Source: Methanomassiliicoccus sp. (GTDB lineage: Archaea > Thermoplasmatota > Thermoplasmata > Methanomassiliicoccales > Methanomassiliicoccaceae). From it: a stretch of 64,000 bases of DNA. Numbering within the stretch: position 1 is the first letter of the stretch; each line of letters begins with the position of its first letter. Both the position numbers and the translations under genes were made by a program. The stretch is from NCBI GenBank assembly GCA_012719175.1, contig JAAYAX010000014.1, forward strand, positions 1-64,000, written 5' to 3'. Below are positions 16,313-23,915 of the stretch, in pieces. The notes under the pieces are model-generated. The model was not told the origin of the DNA and made no database searches. It saw nothing but the letters and a program-made list of their open reading frames with translations.

Positions 16313-17224
16313 ATGGACGAGATCGATGTAACTCTCTGCCGCCTCCTCATATACAACTCCCGGATGTCCTATTCCGAGCTGGCCAAGGCCGCGGGAATCA
16401 GCGTGCAGACCGCCCATCGCCGCGTCCAGGACCTCGTCGCCATGGGGGTCATCTCCAAGTTCAACGCTTCCTTCTCGGCCCGGGCATACCGCTCCACCTG
16501 GGTCCTGGTCCATGGGGTCTCCCAGGCACCGTCGTTGGAGTGCGTCCTTCAGGAGCTGAACGGTGAGAAGGAGATGGACATGGTGATGGTGTCATCAGGC
16601 AAGTATATCTACATCTCCGGTACCGTTCTGGACCCCGGCCGCATCAGCAGGTTCACGACCGCGGTGACGAAGATGGCGAAATTGGTACGCCCTGAAGTGG
16701 GCGTGGTCTATAACCCATCGCTGATGGACATCGACGAGGGTGTTACGATCTATCCATTGGACGTCAAGATAGTGTCGGCCCTGAAGGATGATTCCCGGAG
16801 GCCGGTGACCGAAGTAGCGAGAGAGCTGGGGCTGGCGCCTCGGACGGTCAACCGGCATATCCAACGCCTCATGAAGAGCATGCTCGTCCACTTCGCTTAC
16901 GAGTGGTACCCGCAGCGGTCCGGCGACATCATGAGCGCCATCCATCTGAACATCAAGGAAGGGCAGGACCCCGAGAAGGTAGCGGTGGCGCTGGTCCGAC
17001 GGCTGTCGACCCGGGAGATCATAACCTACAATTTCAGCGACCGACCGGATACAATCATATCAATGGTGTGGAGCTCCAGCATCCATGAGCTAAACGATCT
17101 GGTCATGGAGCTGGAGAGGGACGGAGTATTCAAGGAAGTAGTGCCAAGAGTGATCCTTGATGCCCGCTACTATGAGGGCATCAAAGGGACCATTCCCTCC
17201 AACGTCCAGTATGGTCCGAGATAG
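16313..17224 (+). CDS. Two-HTH transcriptional regulator next to hgc operon
   Basis: A 303-residue protein with two similar halves. Residues about 1-50 form a winged HTH of Lrp/AsnC type (DEIDVTLCRLLIYNSRMSYS, then ELAKAAGISVQTAHRRVQDL). A second HTH lies near residues 146-190 (VTEVARELGLAPRTVNRHIQ). Each is followed by a mixed alpha/beta segment, so it looks like an internal duplication. It is divergent from hgcC-A-B and is the nearest candidate to bind the repeats between them; the sequence gives no metal-binding cysteine cluster. The stop is TAG. No known family name comes to mind. Confidence 0.72.
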   Translation: MDEIDVTLCRLLIYNSRMSYSELAKAAGISVQTAHRRVQDLVAMGVISKFNASFSARAYRSTWVLVHGVSQAPSLECVLQELNGEKEMDMVMVSSGKYIYISGTVLDPGRISRFTTAVTKMAKLVRPEVGVVYNPSLMDIDEGVTIYPLDVKIVSALKDDSRRPVTEVARELGLAPRTVNRHIQRLMKSMLVHFAYEWYPQRSGDIMSAIHLNIKEGQDPEKVAVALVRRLSTREIITYNFSDRPDTIISMVWSSSIHELNDLVMELERDGVFKEVVPRVILDARYYEGIKGTIPSNVQYGPR

Positions 17225-17358
17225 GTTTGGAGGTGCAAAGTTTCTCGAACCTCCGGGAAAAGATGGACGTGGTGGGCTCCCCTGGGAAATATTTTCTCAT
17301 GACCCCTTGACGGAGAAAGAAGAGGAGAGCAGGCTCTCACCGCCATAAGGTGAACGAA

Positions 17359-17769
17359 ATGAGAACATATCTCACTAAGGGGATGGGCGCGCTCATCCTC
17401 CTGTCATTTGTGCAGGCGGCCCTGCGGATCTTTTTCGCGGTAGGCCTGACCGGCAACCTGTGCGCGGAGACCCAGCAACAGATAATGGATATGGTGGACG
17501 GCCCTCTGACAGATTGGACGACGACCATCGCTCTGCCCTTCTTCGCCCTGGGGATATCGGGGGCTGTCGCCGCTGCAGGGTTGGTCCTGAACAGGAACTG
17601 GGGCCTATACGCAACCGTCCTTGTGTCCCTGGCCACGATCGCTTATGATCTATGGGCGGCCTTTGTCATCCAGCCCTCGGCGCTGTTCGGTCTGGTCATA
17701 CCTGCGGCGTTCATCATCTATGTGGTAGGGGTCAGGGGGCGCGGGCATCACCGCACGGTGGTGAGCTGA
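17359..17769 (+). CDS. Small four-helix membrane protein, unknown
   Basis: A 136-residue protein with four likely membrane helices (GALILLSFVQAALRIFFAV, TIALPFFALGISGAVAAAGL, GLYATVLVSLATIAYDLWAA, LFGLVIPAAFIIYVVGV). I do not recognise it. The start is the ATG at 17359, five bases after AAGGTGA; a GTG at 17350 lies inside that ribosome binding site. Its stop overlaps the start of the flavodoxin gene (TGATG), so the two are probably an operon, and it could be a membrane redox partner, which is inference. Confidence 0.6.
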   Translation: MRTYLTKGMGALILLSFVQAALRIFFAVGLTGNLCAETQQQIMDMVDGPLTDWTTTIALPFFALGISGAVAAAGLVLNRNWGLYATVLVSLATIAYDLWAAFVIQPSALFGLVIPAAFIIYVVGVRGRGHHRTVVS

Positions 17770-18296
17770 TGAGGGTCTTGGTGGCGTACGGTAGCAAGTA
17801 CGGCTCCACAACCCGCCTGGCCGAGGTCATCGGAGAGGGGCTGAGAGGCGAGGGGCATGAAGTCGATGTCGTCGACCTGCGGTGCGGTCCTGAACCCGAG
17901 GTCACGAACTACGACATGGTCGTGCTGGGAAGCCCAGTGTTCGTGGGGAAATGGACCAAGGAGGCGAAGCGATTCCTGGAGGTCAAGGGACAGGAACTGT
18001 GCGAGCGGAAGGTGGCCCTGTTCGTAAGCTGCAGCGATGTCCTGTTCCCTGAGAAGATCGAGGCGGGGAGGAGGATGTATCTGGAGGATGTCGCCGCATC
18101 CGTCCCCGGTCTCCGGCCAGTATCGCTGGGGATGTTCGGTGGGGTCATCGACTTCTCCAGGTACGGGGCCCTAACCAAGGCTCTCCTGGCAGGGGTAGGG
18201 ACCAAGAAGCAGCTGGTGGGTAGGGGGATCGATGTGAACAGCCCCTACGACTATCGCGACTGGGAGCAGATCAGGAGCTGGAGCAGGGATCTGTAG
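17769..18296 (+). CDS. Flavodoxin-domain protein
   Basis: A 175-residue flavodoxin. The FMN phosphate loop is VAYGSKYGSTTRLAE at the N-terminus, and MVVLGSPVFVGKW is the segment next to the isoalloxazine ring. The size and the late GVIDFSRYGAL region resemble HemG-type/menaquinone-dependent protoporphyrinogen dehydrogenase-like flavodoxins, but no haem pathway is nearby, so general electron carrier is safer. The longer frame upstream is out of frame with the membrane gene's true product and is ignored; the ATG at 17769 overlaps that gene's stop. It ends in TAG; read-through would run antisense into proB. Confidence 0.8.
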   Translation: MRVLVAYGSKYGSTTRLAEVIGEGLRGEGHEVDVVDLRCGPEPEVTNYDMVVLGSPVFVGKWTKEAKRFLEVKGQELCERKVALFVSCSDVLFPEKIEAGRRMYLEDVAASVPGLRPVSLGMFGGVIDFSRYGALTKALLAGVGTKKQLVGRGIDVNSPYDYRDWEQIRSWSRDL

Positions 18297-18304
18297 GGCA
18301 TGCT

Positions 18305-19399
18305 TCAGTCATGGAACACGATGTTCTCATGGCTGATCACCGCGTTCCCGTTGACGTTCTTACCGGCGGCCTTCTCCTCTCTGCACTTCACCATCCTGGA
18401 CTGCATCTCCGTGGAGGAGACGTTGGCCAGCCCCTTGGCGAAGGAGCCGATGCGGACGACATCACCCTTCTTGAACTTGCCATCTATGGAAGTGATGCCA
18501 CATGGGAGCAGGGATCCACCGTCGCGCAGGGCGCGCTCGGCCCCCTCGTCCACCATGACCTTTCCACGGGGGCAGGCGAAGAGTATCCATCGCTCCCTGT
18601 TGCTGTAATGGGACTGTGCGGTGAAGAGGGTCCCCAGCTCCTCGCCCCGAGCTACGCGCACGATGACGTCGGGGGTTCGCCCGTTGGCTATGACCATGTT
18701 GCACCCTGACTGCATGGCTATGCGGGCGGCATTGATCTTGGTACGCATGCCTCCCGTGGACCGTTCCTTCCTCTTCTCCCCGGCGATCCTCTCCAGGTCC
18801 TTGGTGATCTCGTCCACCGTAGGGATGAGCTTGGCGTCCTTGTCCGCCTCGGGGTTGCGGTCGTAGAGGCCGTCCACGTCCGTTAGCAGGATGAGCAGGC
18901 CCGCGTCCATCTTGCTGGCCACCAGCGCGGAGAGCTTGTCGTTGTCACCGAAGATCTCCTCGATCTCATCGGTGGCGATCACATCGTTCTCGTTGACCAC
19001 GGGCACGACCCCCAGGCGGAACATCTCGTCGAGTGCCTTGCGGAGATCGAGATAGCGGGCGCGATCGGAGAACGCTCCGTAGGTCAAGAGGACCTGCCCC
19101 ACGCTCTTGCCGTACTTGCGGAAGGCGTCCCTCCATGCCAGCATCAGGGTGGCCTGCCCCACGGCGGCACAGGCCTGCTTCATGGCCACATCCTTCTTCT
19201 TCCCGTCCAGGGACAGCTCCGAGGACCCTGACCCGATCGCTCCAGAGGTCACCACGATGCTCTGTATGCCGTCCCGGTCCAGCTCCGCTACCTGCCGGGC
19301 GACCTCATCGATGTATCCCTGGTCCACGGTGCCATCATCCTGGCAGATGGTGTTGGTACCTATCTTGATGACGATCCGCTGGGGGTGGAGGTCCCTCAT
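18305..19399 (-). CDS. proB: Glutamate 5-kinase (ProB)
   Basis: A 364-residue kinase that phosphorylates glutamate in the first step of proline synthesis. The amino acid kinase fold is visible in RIVIKIGTNTICQ, IVVTSGAIGSGSSEL, VPVVNENDVIATDEI and LLILLTDVDGLYDRNP. The C-terminal part (about 275-355, GVKMRIGS-like region: ALRDGGSLLPCGITSIDGKF) is a PUA domain, as in bacterial full-length ProB. Its first codon overlaps the stop of proA (ATGA), so they form an operon in the order proA-proB on the minus strand. This route is not general in archaea, and acquisition from bacteria is plausible. No proC is in the window. Confidence 0.93.
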   Translation of the reverse strand: MRDLHPQRIVIKIGTNTICQDDGTVDQGYIDEVARQVAELDRDGIQSIVVTSGAIGSGSSELSLDGKKKDVAMKQACAAVGQATLMLAWRDAFRKYGKSVGQVLLTYGAFSDRARYLDLRKALDEMFRLGVVPVVNENDVIATDEIEEIFGDNDKLSALVASKMDAGLLILLTDVDGLYDRNPEADKDAKLIPTVDEITKDLERIAGEKRKERSTGGMRTKINAARIAMQSGCNMVIANGRTPDVIVRVARGEELGTLFTAQSHYSNRERWILFACPRGKVMVDEGAERALRDGGSLLPCGITSIDGKFKKGDVVRIGSFAKGLANVSSTEMQSRMVKCREEKAAGKNVNGNAVISHENIVFHD

Positions 19400-20682
19400 T
19401 GGATCTTCCTGTGGGTGAACTTGCGGCCTTCCTTACCCACGTACTCGGCCACGGTCTGACCGTGACCCCGCAGCTTGTACTTGTATATGATGAGCCCTTC
19501 CAGGCCGACCGGGCCCCGGGCGTGGGTCTTGTTGGTGGATATCCCCACCTCGGCCCCCAGGCCATAACGGTAACCGTCCGAGAAGCGGGTGGAGGCGTTC
19601 CACATTACCGAGGAGGAGTCGACCATGTCCATGAACATCTGGGCCGCTCTCTCGTCCGAGGTTATGATGGCATCAGTGTGATGGGAGGAGTAACGGTTGA
19701 TATGGTCAATGGCCTCTCTTAGGGAGTCCACTATCTTGATGGACAGTATGAGGTCGTTGTACTCCGTTTCCCAGTCCTCGTTGCTGGCCTCCCTCACATC
19801 GATTATCTCGCGGACGCCGGCGTCGCCCCTGAGCTCCACCCCAGCGTGGGCGTAGTCCTCGGCCATGTGCGGCAGGAAGTCACCGGCTATGGATCTATGA
19901 ACGAGGAGCGTTTCCATGGCGTTGCACACTGCCGGATACTGCACCTTGGCATCATGACAGACCTTGACCGCCATGTCTATGTCCGCTTCCTTGTCAACAT
20001 AGGTGTGACATATCCCCGCGGCATGGCCTAGGACGGGGATCTTGGTGCTCTCCTTTATGGAGCGCACAAGCTCGTTGGAGCCGCGCGGGATTATCAGGTC
20101 TATCAGGTCATCATGCTTGAGGAGCTCCCGGAACTGCTCACGGGTGGAGAGCAGTTGCACCGCGTCCCGTAGCTGGTCATCCGAGGACAACGCATCCGCG
20201 ATGGCGTCCGCCAGCGCCTCGTTGGTCTCCCTGGCCTCAGTTCCTCCCTTGAGGAGCACGGCGTTGCCGGAGCGTAGGCACAGGCAGGATATCTGCACCA
20301 AGGCCTCCGGTCGGGCCTCGAAGACCACGCCGATGACCCCTATGGGGCAGGAGACCTTATCGAGGATCAGACCGCCATCGAGCTCGGTGCGCGATATGAG
20401 CTTGCCCACGACCTCCTCTTGGGACTGCAGAGACCTGATGGATTCCAGGGACTCCTCGAGCTTGCTCCGGTCGTACCTGAGCCTCTTGATCAATACCTGG
20501 GATAGGCCTCCGGCACGAGCGGCCTCCATATCCCGGGAGTTGGCGGCGAGTATGTCCTCGGACCTAGCGGCGAGGGTCAGAGATATCTTATCCAGAGCAA
20601 GGTTGCGATCTTCCAGCGTCAGCGTGGCCAGACGGTACGATGCTTCCTTTGCCTTTATTGCCGCCTCTCGAACTTGGTCCAT
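19396..20682 (-). CDS. proA: Gamma-glutamyl phosphate reductase (ProA)
   Basis: A 428-residue NADPH-dependent dehydrogenase of the aldehyde dehydrogenase superfamily that converts glutamyl 5-phosphate to the semialdehyde. Typical segments are CPIGVIGVVFEARPEALVQI, GNAVLLKGGTEARETNEAL and DLIIPRGSNELVRSI; the catalytic cysteine lies in VQYPAVCNAMETLLVHRS. C-terminal SVMWNASTRFSDGYRYGLGA matches the family end. The length equals usual ProA. It is the first gene of the proA-proB operon. Confidence 0.94.
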   Translation of the reverse strand: MDQVREAAIKAKEASYRLATLTLEDRNLALDKISLTLAARSEDILAANSRDMEAARAGGLSQVLIKRLRYDRSKLEESLESIRSLQSQEEVVGKLISRTELDGGLILDKVSCPIGVIGVVFEARPEALVQISCLCLRSGNAVLLKGGTEARETNEALADAIADALSSDDQLRDAVQLLSTREQFRELLKHDDLIDLIIPRGSNELVRSIKESTKIPVLGHAAGICHTYVDKEADIDMAVKVCHDAKVQYPAVCNAMETLLVHRSIAGDFLPHMAEDYAHAGVELRGDAGVREIIDVREASNEDWETEYNDLILSIKIVDSLREAIDHINRYSSHHTDAIITSDERAAQMFMDMVDSSSVMWNASTRFSDGYRYGLGAEVGISTNKTHARGPVGLEGLIIYKYKLRGHGQTVAEYVGKEGRKFTHRKIQ

Positions 20683-20833
20683 GGCAGGAAGGACAGATAT
20701 CGTGCTAGTTTATAGATTTCGCTTCATTCGGCGGTCAGAGCAAGTCCATCATTGTTCGTAGGAATATGCCAGTATCATGCAAAGGATTATGGAATATTAA
20801 TCACAACATTAGAATGGAAGAGGTGAGAAAAAA

Positions 20834-20944
20834 ATGCTCAGGATGATGGTCTTCATCGTCATCATGGCCATGGTCGCCACGGTCTCGGCGGCGTTCAGCG
20901 CATTGACCACGCGCACGAAGGGTTTGTTGAGGTCCAATAAATAG
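20834..20944 (+). CDS. Possible 36-residue membrane peptide
   Basis: An ATG at 20834 starts a 36-residue frame (begins MLRMMVFIVIMAMVATVSAA, ends in lysine, stop TAG). AGGTGAG at 20821-20827 sits at good spacing, and a single hydrophobic helix is followed by a basic tail, like small membrane peptides. There is no known homologue I can name, and the hydrophobic run could be chance. It lies between proA and the insertion sequence. Confidence 0.4.
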   Translation: MLRMMVFIVIMAMVATVSAAFSALTTRTKGLLRSNK

Positions 20945-21120
20945 GCATATTTTCAGCGAAGAAATGATCCAGGGTCCGATGGGTTTCTATCTCTGGGTAA
21001 CAGAACTTGTTCATTGCATCCGTGTTCGACACAGGCGTGTGTAATTTCTACAACAAATGGTCTACACTGGGAACAGGACGATCTCCTGTTTTAACCTCAT
21101 TTTAAATAAAATGACCATCG

Positions 21121-21135
21121 GACTAAAAGCGCGGC
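21121..21135 (+). repeat. Left inverted repeat of the IS
   Basis: GACTAAAAGCGCGGC; its perfect reverse complement is at 22445-22459. The flanking bases beyond it (ACCATCG on the left, AAAGTAAA on the right) do not match. Confidence 0.9.
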
Positions 21136-21177
21136 ATTCACTACCTAGTAGTGTTGAGCAAAAGGAGCGAATGCCGC
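21131..21177 (+). promoter_or_regulatory. Hairpin enclosing the transposase ribosome binding site
   Basis: GCGGCATTC (21131-21139) pairs perfectly with GAATGCCGC (21169-21177), which abuts the transposase ATG at 21178. AAAGGAG at 21161-21167 lies in the loop, and a nested CACTA/TAGTG stem occupies 21139-21153. In an mRNA that starts outside the element this fold would bury the initiation region, limiting transposase translation. Confidence 0.6.
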
Positions 21178-22191
21178 ATGAAATACATTGGGCTGGACGT
21201 ACATAAAGATTGCACGGTCGCCTGCGCGATAAGCGCAGGCGGCAAGGCCGTGATGAGCGCCGAGGTCAGAACGAACGCTTCCGGACTTCAGGAACTGCAC
21301 GAACGTATGCACGGAACGGAGTATGCGGTGATGATGGAATCGAGCACCTACTCCTACGTCGTGTACCGTTTCTTCTCAAAGCTGGGCGTTGAAGCTTACG
21401 TCGTCCACGCTCGCAGCCTCAAGATGATAACGGACACGGACAAGAAGACCGACCGTCTGGACGCGGAATGGATCGGTCGCTGCCTCCGTCTGTGGAAGAA
21501 CGGCGAGATCGAGCTGTCCATGTCCTACTTTCCGACGGAACGGGAGGCGGAGCTGAAGGACCTCTGCCGTTACAAGGAGGAGCTCTCTAACAAGCTGGGC
21601 GATGAAGTGAGGCGAATAAGATCGCACATGCACCGCAACTGTCTGGAACTGCCTCCGCAGTTCCAGGATATCTCGACGAAGAAGTCTAGAGAGTTCTTGT
21701 TAACGAGCTACGGGCACGATTACACCTTGATGAGGAGGGTCGATGGCTACGCAGCTCTGCTCAAGGAGTCGGAGCGTGTGGCCAGGGAGATCGAGCGTCG
21801 AGGTTCGAACGATAGGAACGTCGAACTTTTGGAATCGATACCGGGCATAGGACGGCAGACCGCCGTCCAGCTGATGTCCATGATCATCGACGTGAGCAGG
21901 TTCCAAGGTCCGGAGAAGCTGTGCGCGTACTTCGGCATGGTACCTCGAGTACGCGATTCAGGAGGCAAGGAACATCATGGTCGAATGACCAAGAACGGGG
22001 ATCCCATGATGCGTTCCATCATCGAAGGCATAACTCTCTCGCACATCCGCTTCTGCGATTCGACGATAACTGAGTACTTCAAGCGCAAGTCCAGGGAGAT
22101 GGGCGTCAAGAAGGCGCTCATGTCCGCGGCACGTAAGATGCTGGCCGTGATACACGCGGTCCTAGTGAGAGGAACGCCGTTCACACCTTGA
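21178..22191 (+). CDS. IS110-family transposase (DEDD)
   Basis: A 337-residue recombinase. The N-terminal RuvC-like DEDD domain starts MKYIGLDVHKDCTVACAIS (first catalytic Asp) and includes the second acidic site (VMMESSTYSYVVYRF) and the D-D pair in DTDKKTDRLDAEWIG. The C-terminal Tnp domain with the catalytic serine is represented by ESIPGIGRQTAVQLMSMI, CAYFGMVPRVRDSGGK and RMTKNGDPMMRSIIEGI. All blocks are intact. The frame extends upstream to 21151, but the ATG at 21178, after AAAGGAG, is the natural start. The enzyme works with a guide RNA to pick donor and target sites. Confidence 0.92.
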   Translation: MKYIGLDVHKDCTVACAISAGGKAVMSAEVRTNASGLQELHERMHGTEYAVMMESSTYSYVVYRFFSKLGVEAYVVHARSLKMITDTDKKTDRLDAEWIGRCLRLWKNGEIELSMSYFPTEREAELKDLCRYKEELSNKLGDEVRRIRSHMHRNCLELPPQFQDISTKKSREFLLTSYGHDYTLMRRVDGYAALLKESERVAREIERRGSNDRNVELLESIPGIGRQTAVQLMSMIIDVSRFQGPEKLCAYFGMVPRVRDSGGKEHHGRMTKNGDPMMRSIIEGITLSHIRFCDSTITEYFKRKSREMGVKKALMSAARKMLAVIHAVLVRGTPFTP

Positions 22192-22459
22192 ATGGACGGT
22201 TCCACGTTCGATGCGCGCTCTACGAGACGAGAGGATGAGGACCGAGGACAATGCCGTCCTTCCTTTTTGCGGAGCTTGCCGCCTGTTAAAATCACGGAGA
22301 CGTCCGGAGGTCCAGGCTCGAAATGTCATTCTGCGGACGCTGCCGCCTAAGTAAATTGGGATGTTCCTCGAACTCGAAGATGCTCGCACGGACGAGCGGT
22401 GGACAGCGCAAGCCATAAAGAACGGGCAACGCAATTCAGGATAAGCCGCGCTTTTAGTC
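22192..22459 (+). ncRNA. Candidate bridge RNA region of the IS
   Basis: The non-coding 3' part of the element holds several hairpins: AGGAC/GTCCT (22245-22260), GCGG-AGCTTG-CCGC (22269-22282), CGGA/TCCG (22295-22306), GCGG-ACGCTG-CCGC (22333-22346) and GCTCG/CGAGC (22382-22397). The second and fourth are near copies of each other, sharing GCGGA-N3-TGCCGCCT and a following GTAAA or GTTAAA. Two similar loops in one transcript are what a bipartite target- and donor-binding RNA would look like. The RNA ends and the guide bases are not determined. Confidence 0.45.
22445..22459 (+). repeat. Right inverted repeat of the IS
   Basis: GCCGCGCTTTTAGTC, perfect reverse complement of the left repeat at 21121-21135. 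Confidence 0.9.
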
Positions 22460-22514
22460 AAAGTAAAAGGAAAGGGGGGGGTGGGACCTCCTCCCCACTT
22501 GATGTGTAAGATGT

Positions 22515-23810
22515 TCAACCTTTCAGCATGTCCTTCAGGTCGGCATCGGGATCGCCAACGGCCTTCCATCCGAACTTATCCTGGATGAGCTTCCAGTTGT
22601 TGGGGGTGATGAAAGCCGGAAGGGTGGGCCCGAGCCTGACATCACGGATCCCCAGTGCCAGCAGGGTTAGGACGATGGCCACTGCCTTTTGCTCGAACCA
22701 GGACAGCACGATGCTCAGAGGGAGATCGTTGACCTCCACATTGAACGCCTTGGACAGTTCCACCGCCAGTACGATGGCGGAGTATGTATCGTTGCACTGG
22801 CCTAGGTCAAGGAGCCGCGGTATGCCGCCGATATCCCCGAACTCCTGGTCATTGAACCTGTACTTGCCACAGGCAAGGGTCATGATCACGCTGTCCTGGG
22901 GTATCTTCTCTGCAAGCTGGGTGTAATAATCACGCCCAGGGGTGGCTCCGTCGCATCCTCCCACTAGGAAGAAGTGCTTCAACTTGCCGGTCTTCACCGC
23001 GTCTATGATCACTGGTGCCAAGGATAGGACCGCCTTGTGGTGAGCGCCGGTCAACATGTCGGGGCCTTGGCGTTCGGGAAGGTCCCCTATCCTCTTGGCA
23101 TGCTCAATGATCTCGCTGAAGTCCTTACGGTCGGCGATGTGCTTCACTCCCGGGACCGCAGCCACGCTGGTGGTGTACAACCTGTCCTTGTAGCTCTCGG
23201 GTGGGATGAGCACACAGTTAGTCGTTACCAGAACTGGTCCGCCGAACTCATCGAACTCCTTCTTCTGCTTCTGCCAGGCTCCGCCATAGTTGCCGATAAG
23301 GTTCTTGTACTTCTTCAGCTCAGGATAGGCATTGGCGGGCAGCATCTCCCCATGGGTGTAAACGTTCACTCCCGTGCCCTGGGTCTGCTGCAGCAGGGCC
23401 TCCAGGTCCAGAAGGTCATGCCCAGTCACCAGGATCCCTGGCCCCTTAACGGTGCCCGTGCGAACCTTTGTAGGCCCAGGAAGTCCGAAATGCTCGGTGT
23501 TACCGGCATCGAGCATCTGCATGGCCTTGAGGTTTATCATCCCCGCCTTCATTAGCGTGTTCCATAGATCCTCCTGAGAGAAGTCAACGTTCGTCAAGGT
23601 CTTGAACAGAGCTTCCTCGATGAACTCATCCACCTCTGGGTCCGTCTTACCCAGCAGGCGGGCATGGTAGGCATATGCCGCGATCCCCTTGAGGCCGAAA
23701 AGCAGAGTGTCCATCAGGGATTGGACATCCTCGTCCTTCCCGCATACTCCCCGGACCGTACAAGCAATACCCTTCACGGTCTGCTGGCATTGGTTACAGA
23801 ACATAGCCAT
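22515..23810 (-). CDS. hcp: Hybrid-cluster protein (hydroxylamine/NO reductase), short class
   Basis: A 431-residue protein with the N-terminal 4Fe-4S cysteines C5, C8, C17, C23 (MFCNQCQQTVKG, then C-TVRGVC) and hybrid-cluster ligand regions such as ILVTGHDLLDLE, NVYTHGEMLPA, VLVTTNCVLIPP, VGGCDGATPGRDYY and LGQCNDTYSAI. Classical Hcp proteins are about 550 residues; this short form lacks the second helical bundle, as in archaeal class III proteins. Hcp reduces NO or hydroxylamine and protects against nitrosative stress. The start ATG follows GGTGAGAT. It diverges from a Cys-rich regulator and probably is controlled by it. Confidence 0.93.
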   Translation of the reverse strand: MAMFCNQCQQTVKGIACTVRGVCGKDEDVQSLMDTLLFGLKGIAAYAYHARLLGKTDPEVDEFIEEALFKTLTNVDFSQEDLWNTLMKAGMINLKAMQMLDAGNTEHFGLPGPTKVRTGTVKGPGILVTGHDLLDLEALLQQTQGTGVNVYTHGEMLPANAYPELKKYKNLIGNYGGAWQKQKKEFDEFGGPVLVTTNCVLIPPESYKDRLYTTSVAAVPGVKHIADRKDFSEIIEHAKRIGDLPERQGPDMLTGAHHKAVLSLAPVIIDAVKTGKLKHFFLVGGCDGATPGRDYYTQLAEKIPQDSVIMTLACGKYRFNDQEFGDIGGIPRLLDLGQCNDTYSAIVLAVELSKAFNVEVNDLPLSIVLSWFEQKAVAIVLTLLALGIRDVRLGPTLPAFITPNNWKLIQDKFGWKAVGDPDADLKDMLKG

Positions 23811-23915
23811 GTGATCTCACCAATGTATCTACCCATCTTGAGATATATAACCTATCACATGATGAAAAATAAGATAATACGATTAAATAGTTATAAAAAA
23901 TAGGCTTGTGCTGAA
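23811..23915. promoter_or_regulatory. Divergent promoters of hcp and its neighbour regulator
   Basis: On the minus strand TTATATATCT (23841-23850) is a good TATA box about 30-40 bases from the hcp ATG. On the plus strand TTAAATAGTTATAAAAAA (23883-23900) offers TATA elements 15-30 bases before the regulator ATG, implying a very short leader. AT-rich spacer between them (TATCACATGATG and beyond) is the likely operator area, but I see no clean palindrome. Confidence 0.6.

Larger units (their letters stand above)
21121..22459 (+). mobile_element. IS110-family insertion sequence (IS1111-like group)
   Basis: About 1.34 kb, bounded by perfect 15-bp inverted repeats GACTAAAAGCGCGGC (21121-21135 and complement at 22445-22459). 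It contains one intact DEDD transposase gene and a 250-base 3' non-coding region. IS110-group members lack inverted repeats, whereas IS1111-group members have subterminal ones, so this fits the latter; the true tips may extend a few bases beyond the repeats. These elements make no target duplication and are guided by an element-encoded bridge RNA, which in IS1111-group members is expected at the 3' end. The gene is intact, so the copy may be active. Confidence 0.88.

Noticed and set aside
17226-17254. GGAGGT/ACCTCC inverted repeat after the hgc regulator
   Set aside because: Six-base stem with a 14-base loop and no T-tract; too weak to call a terminator.
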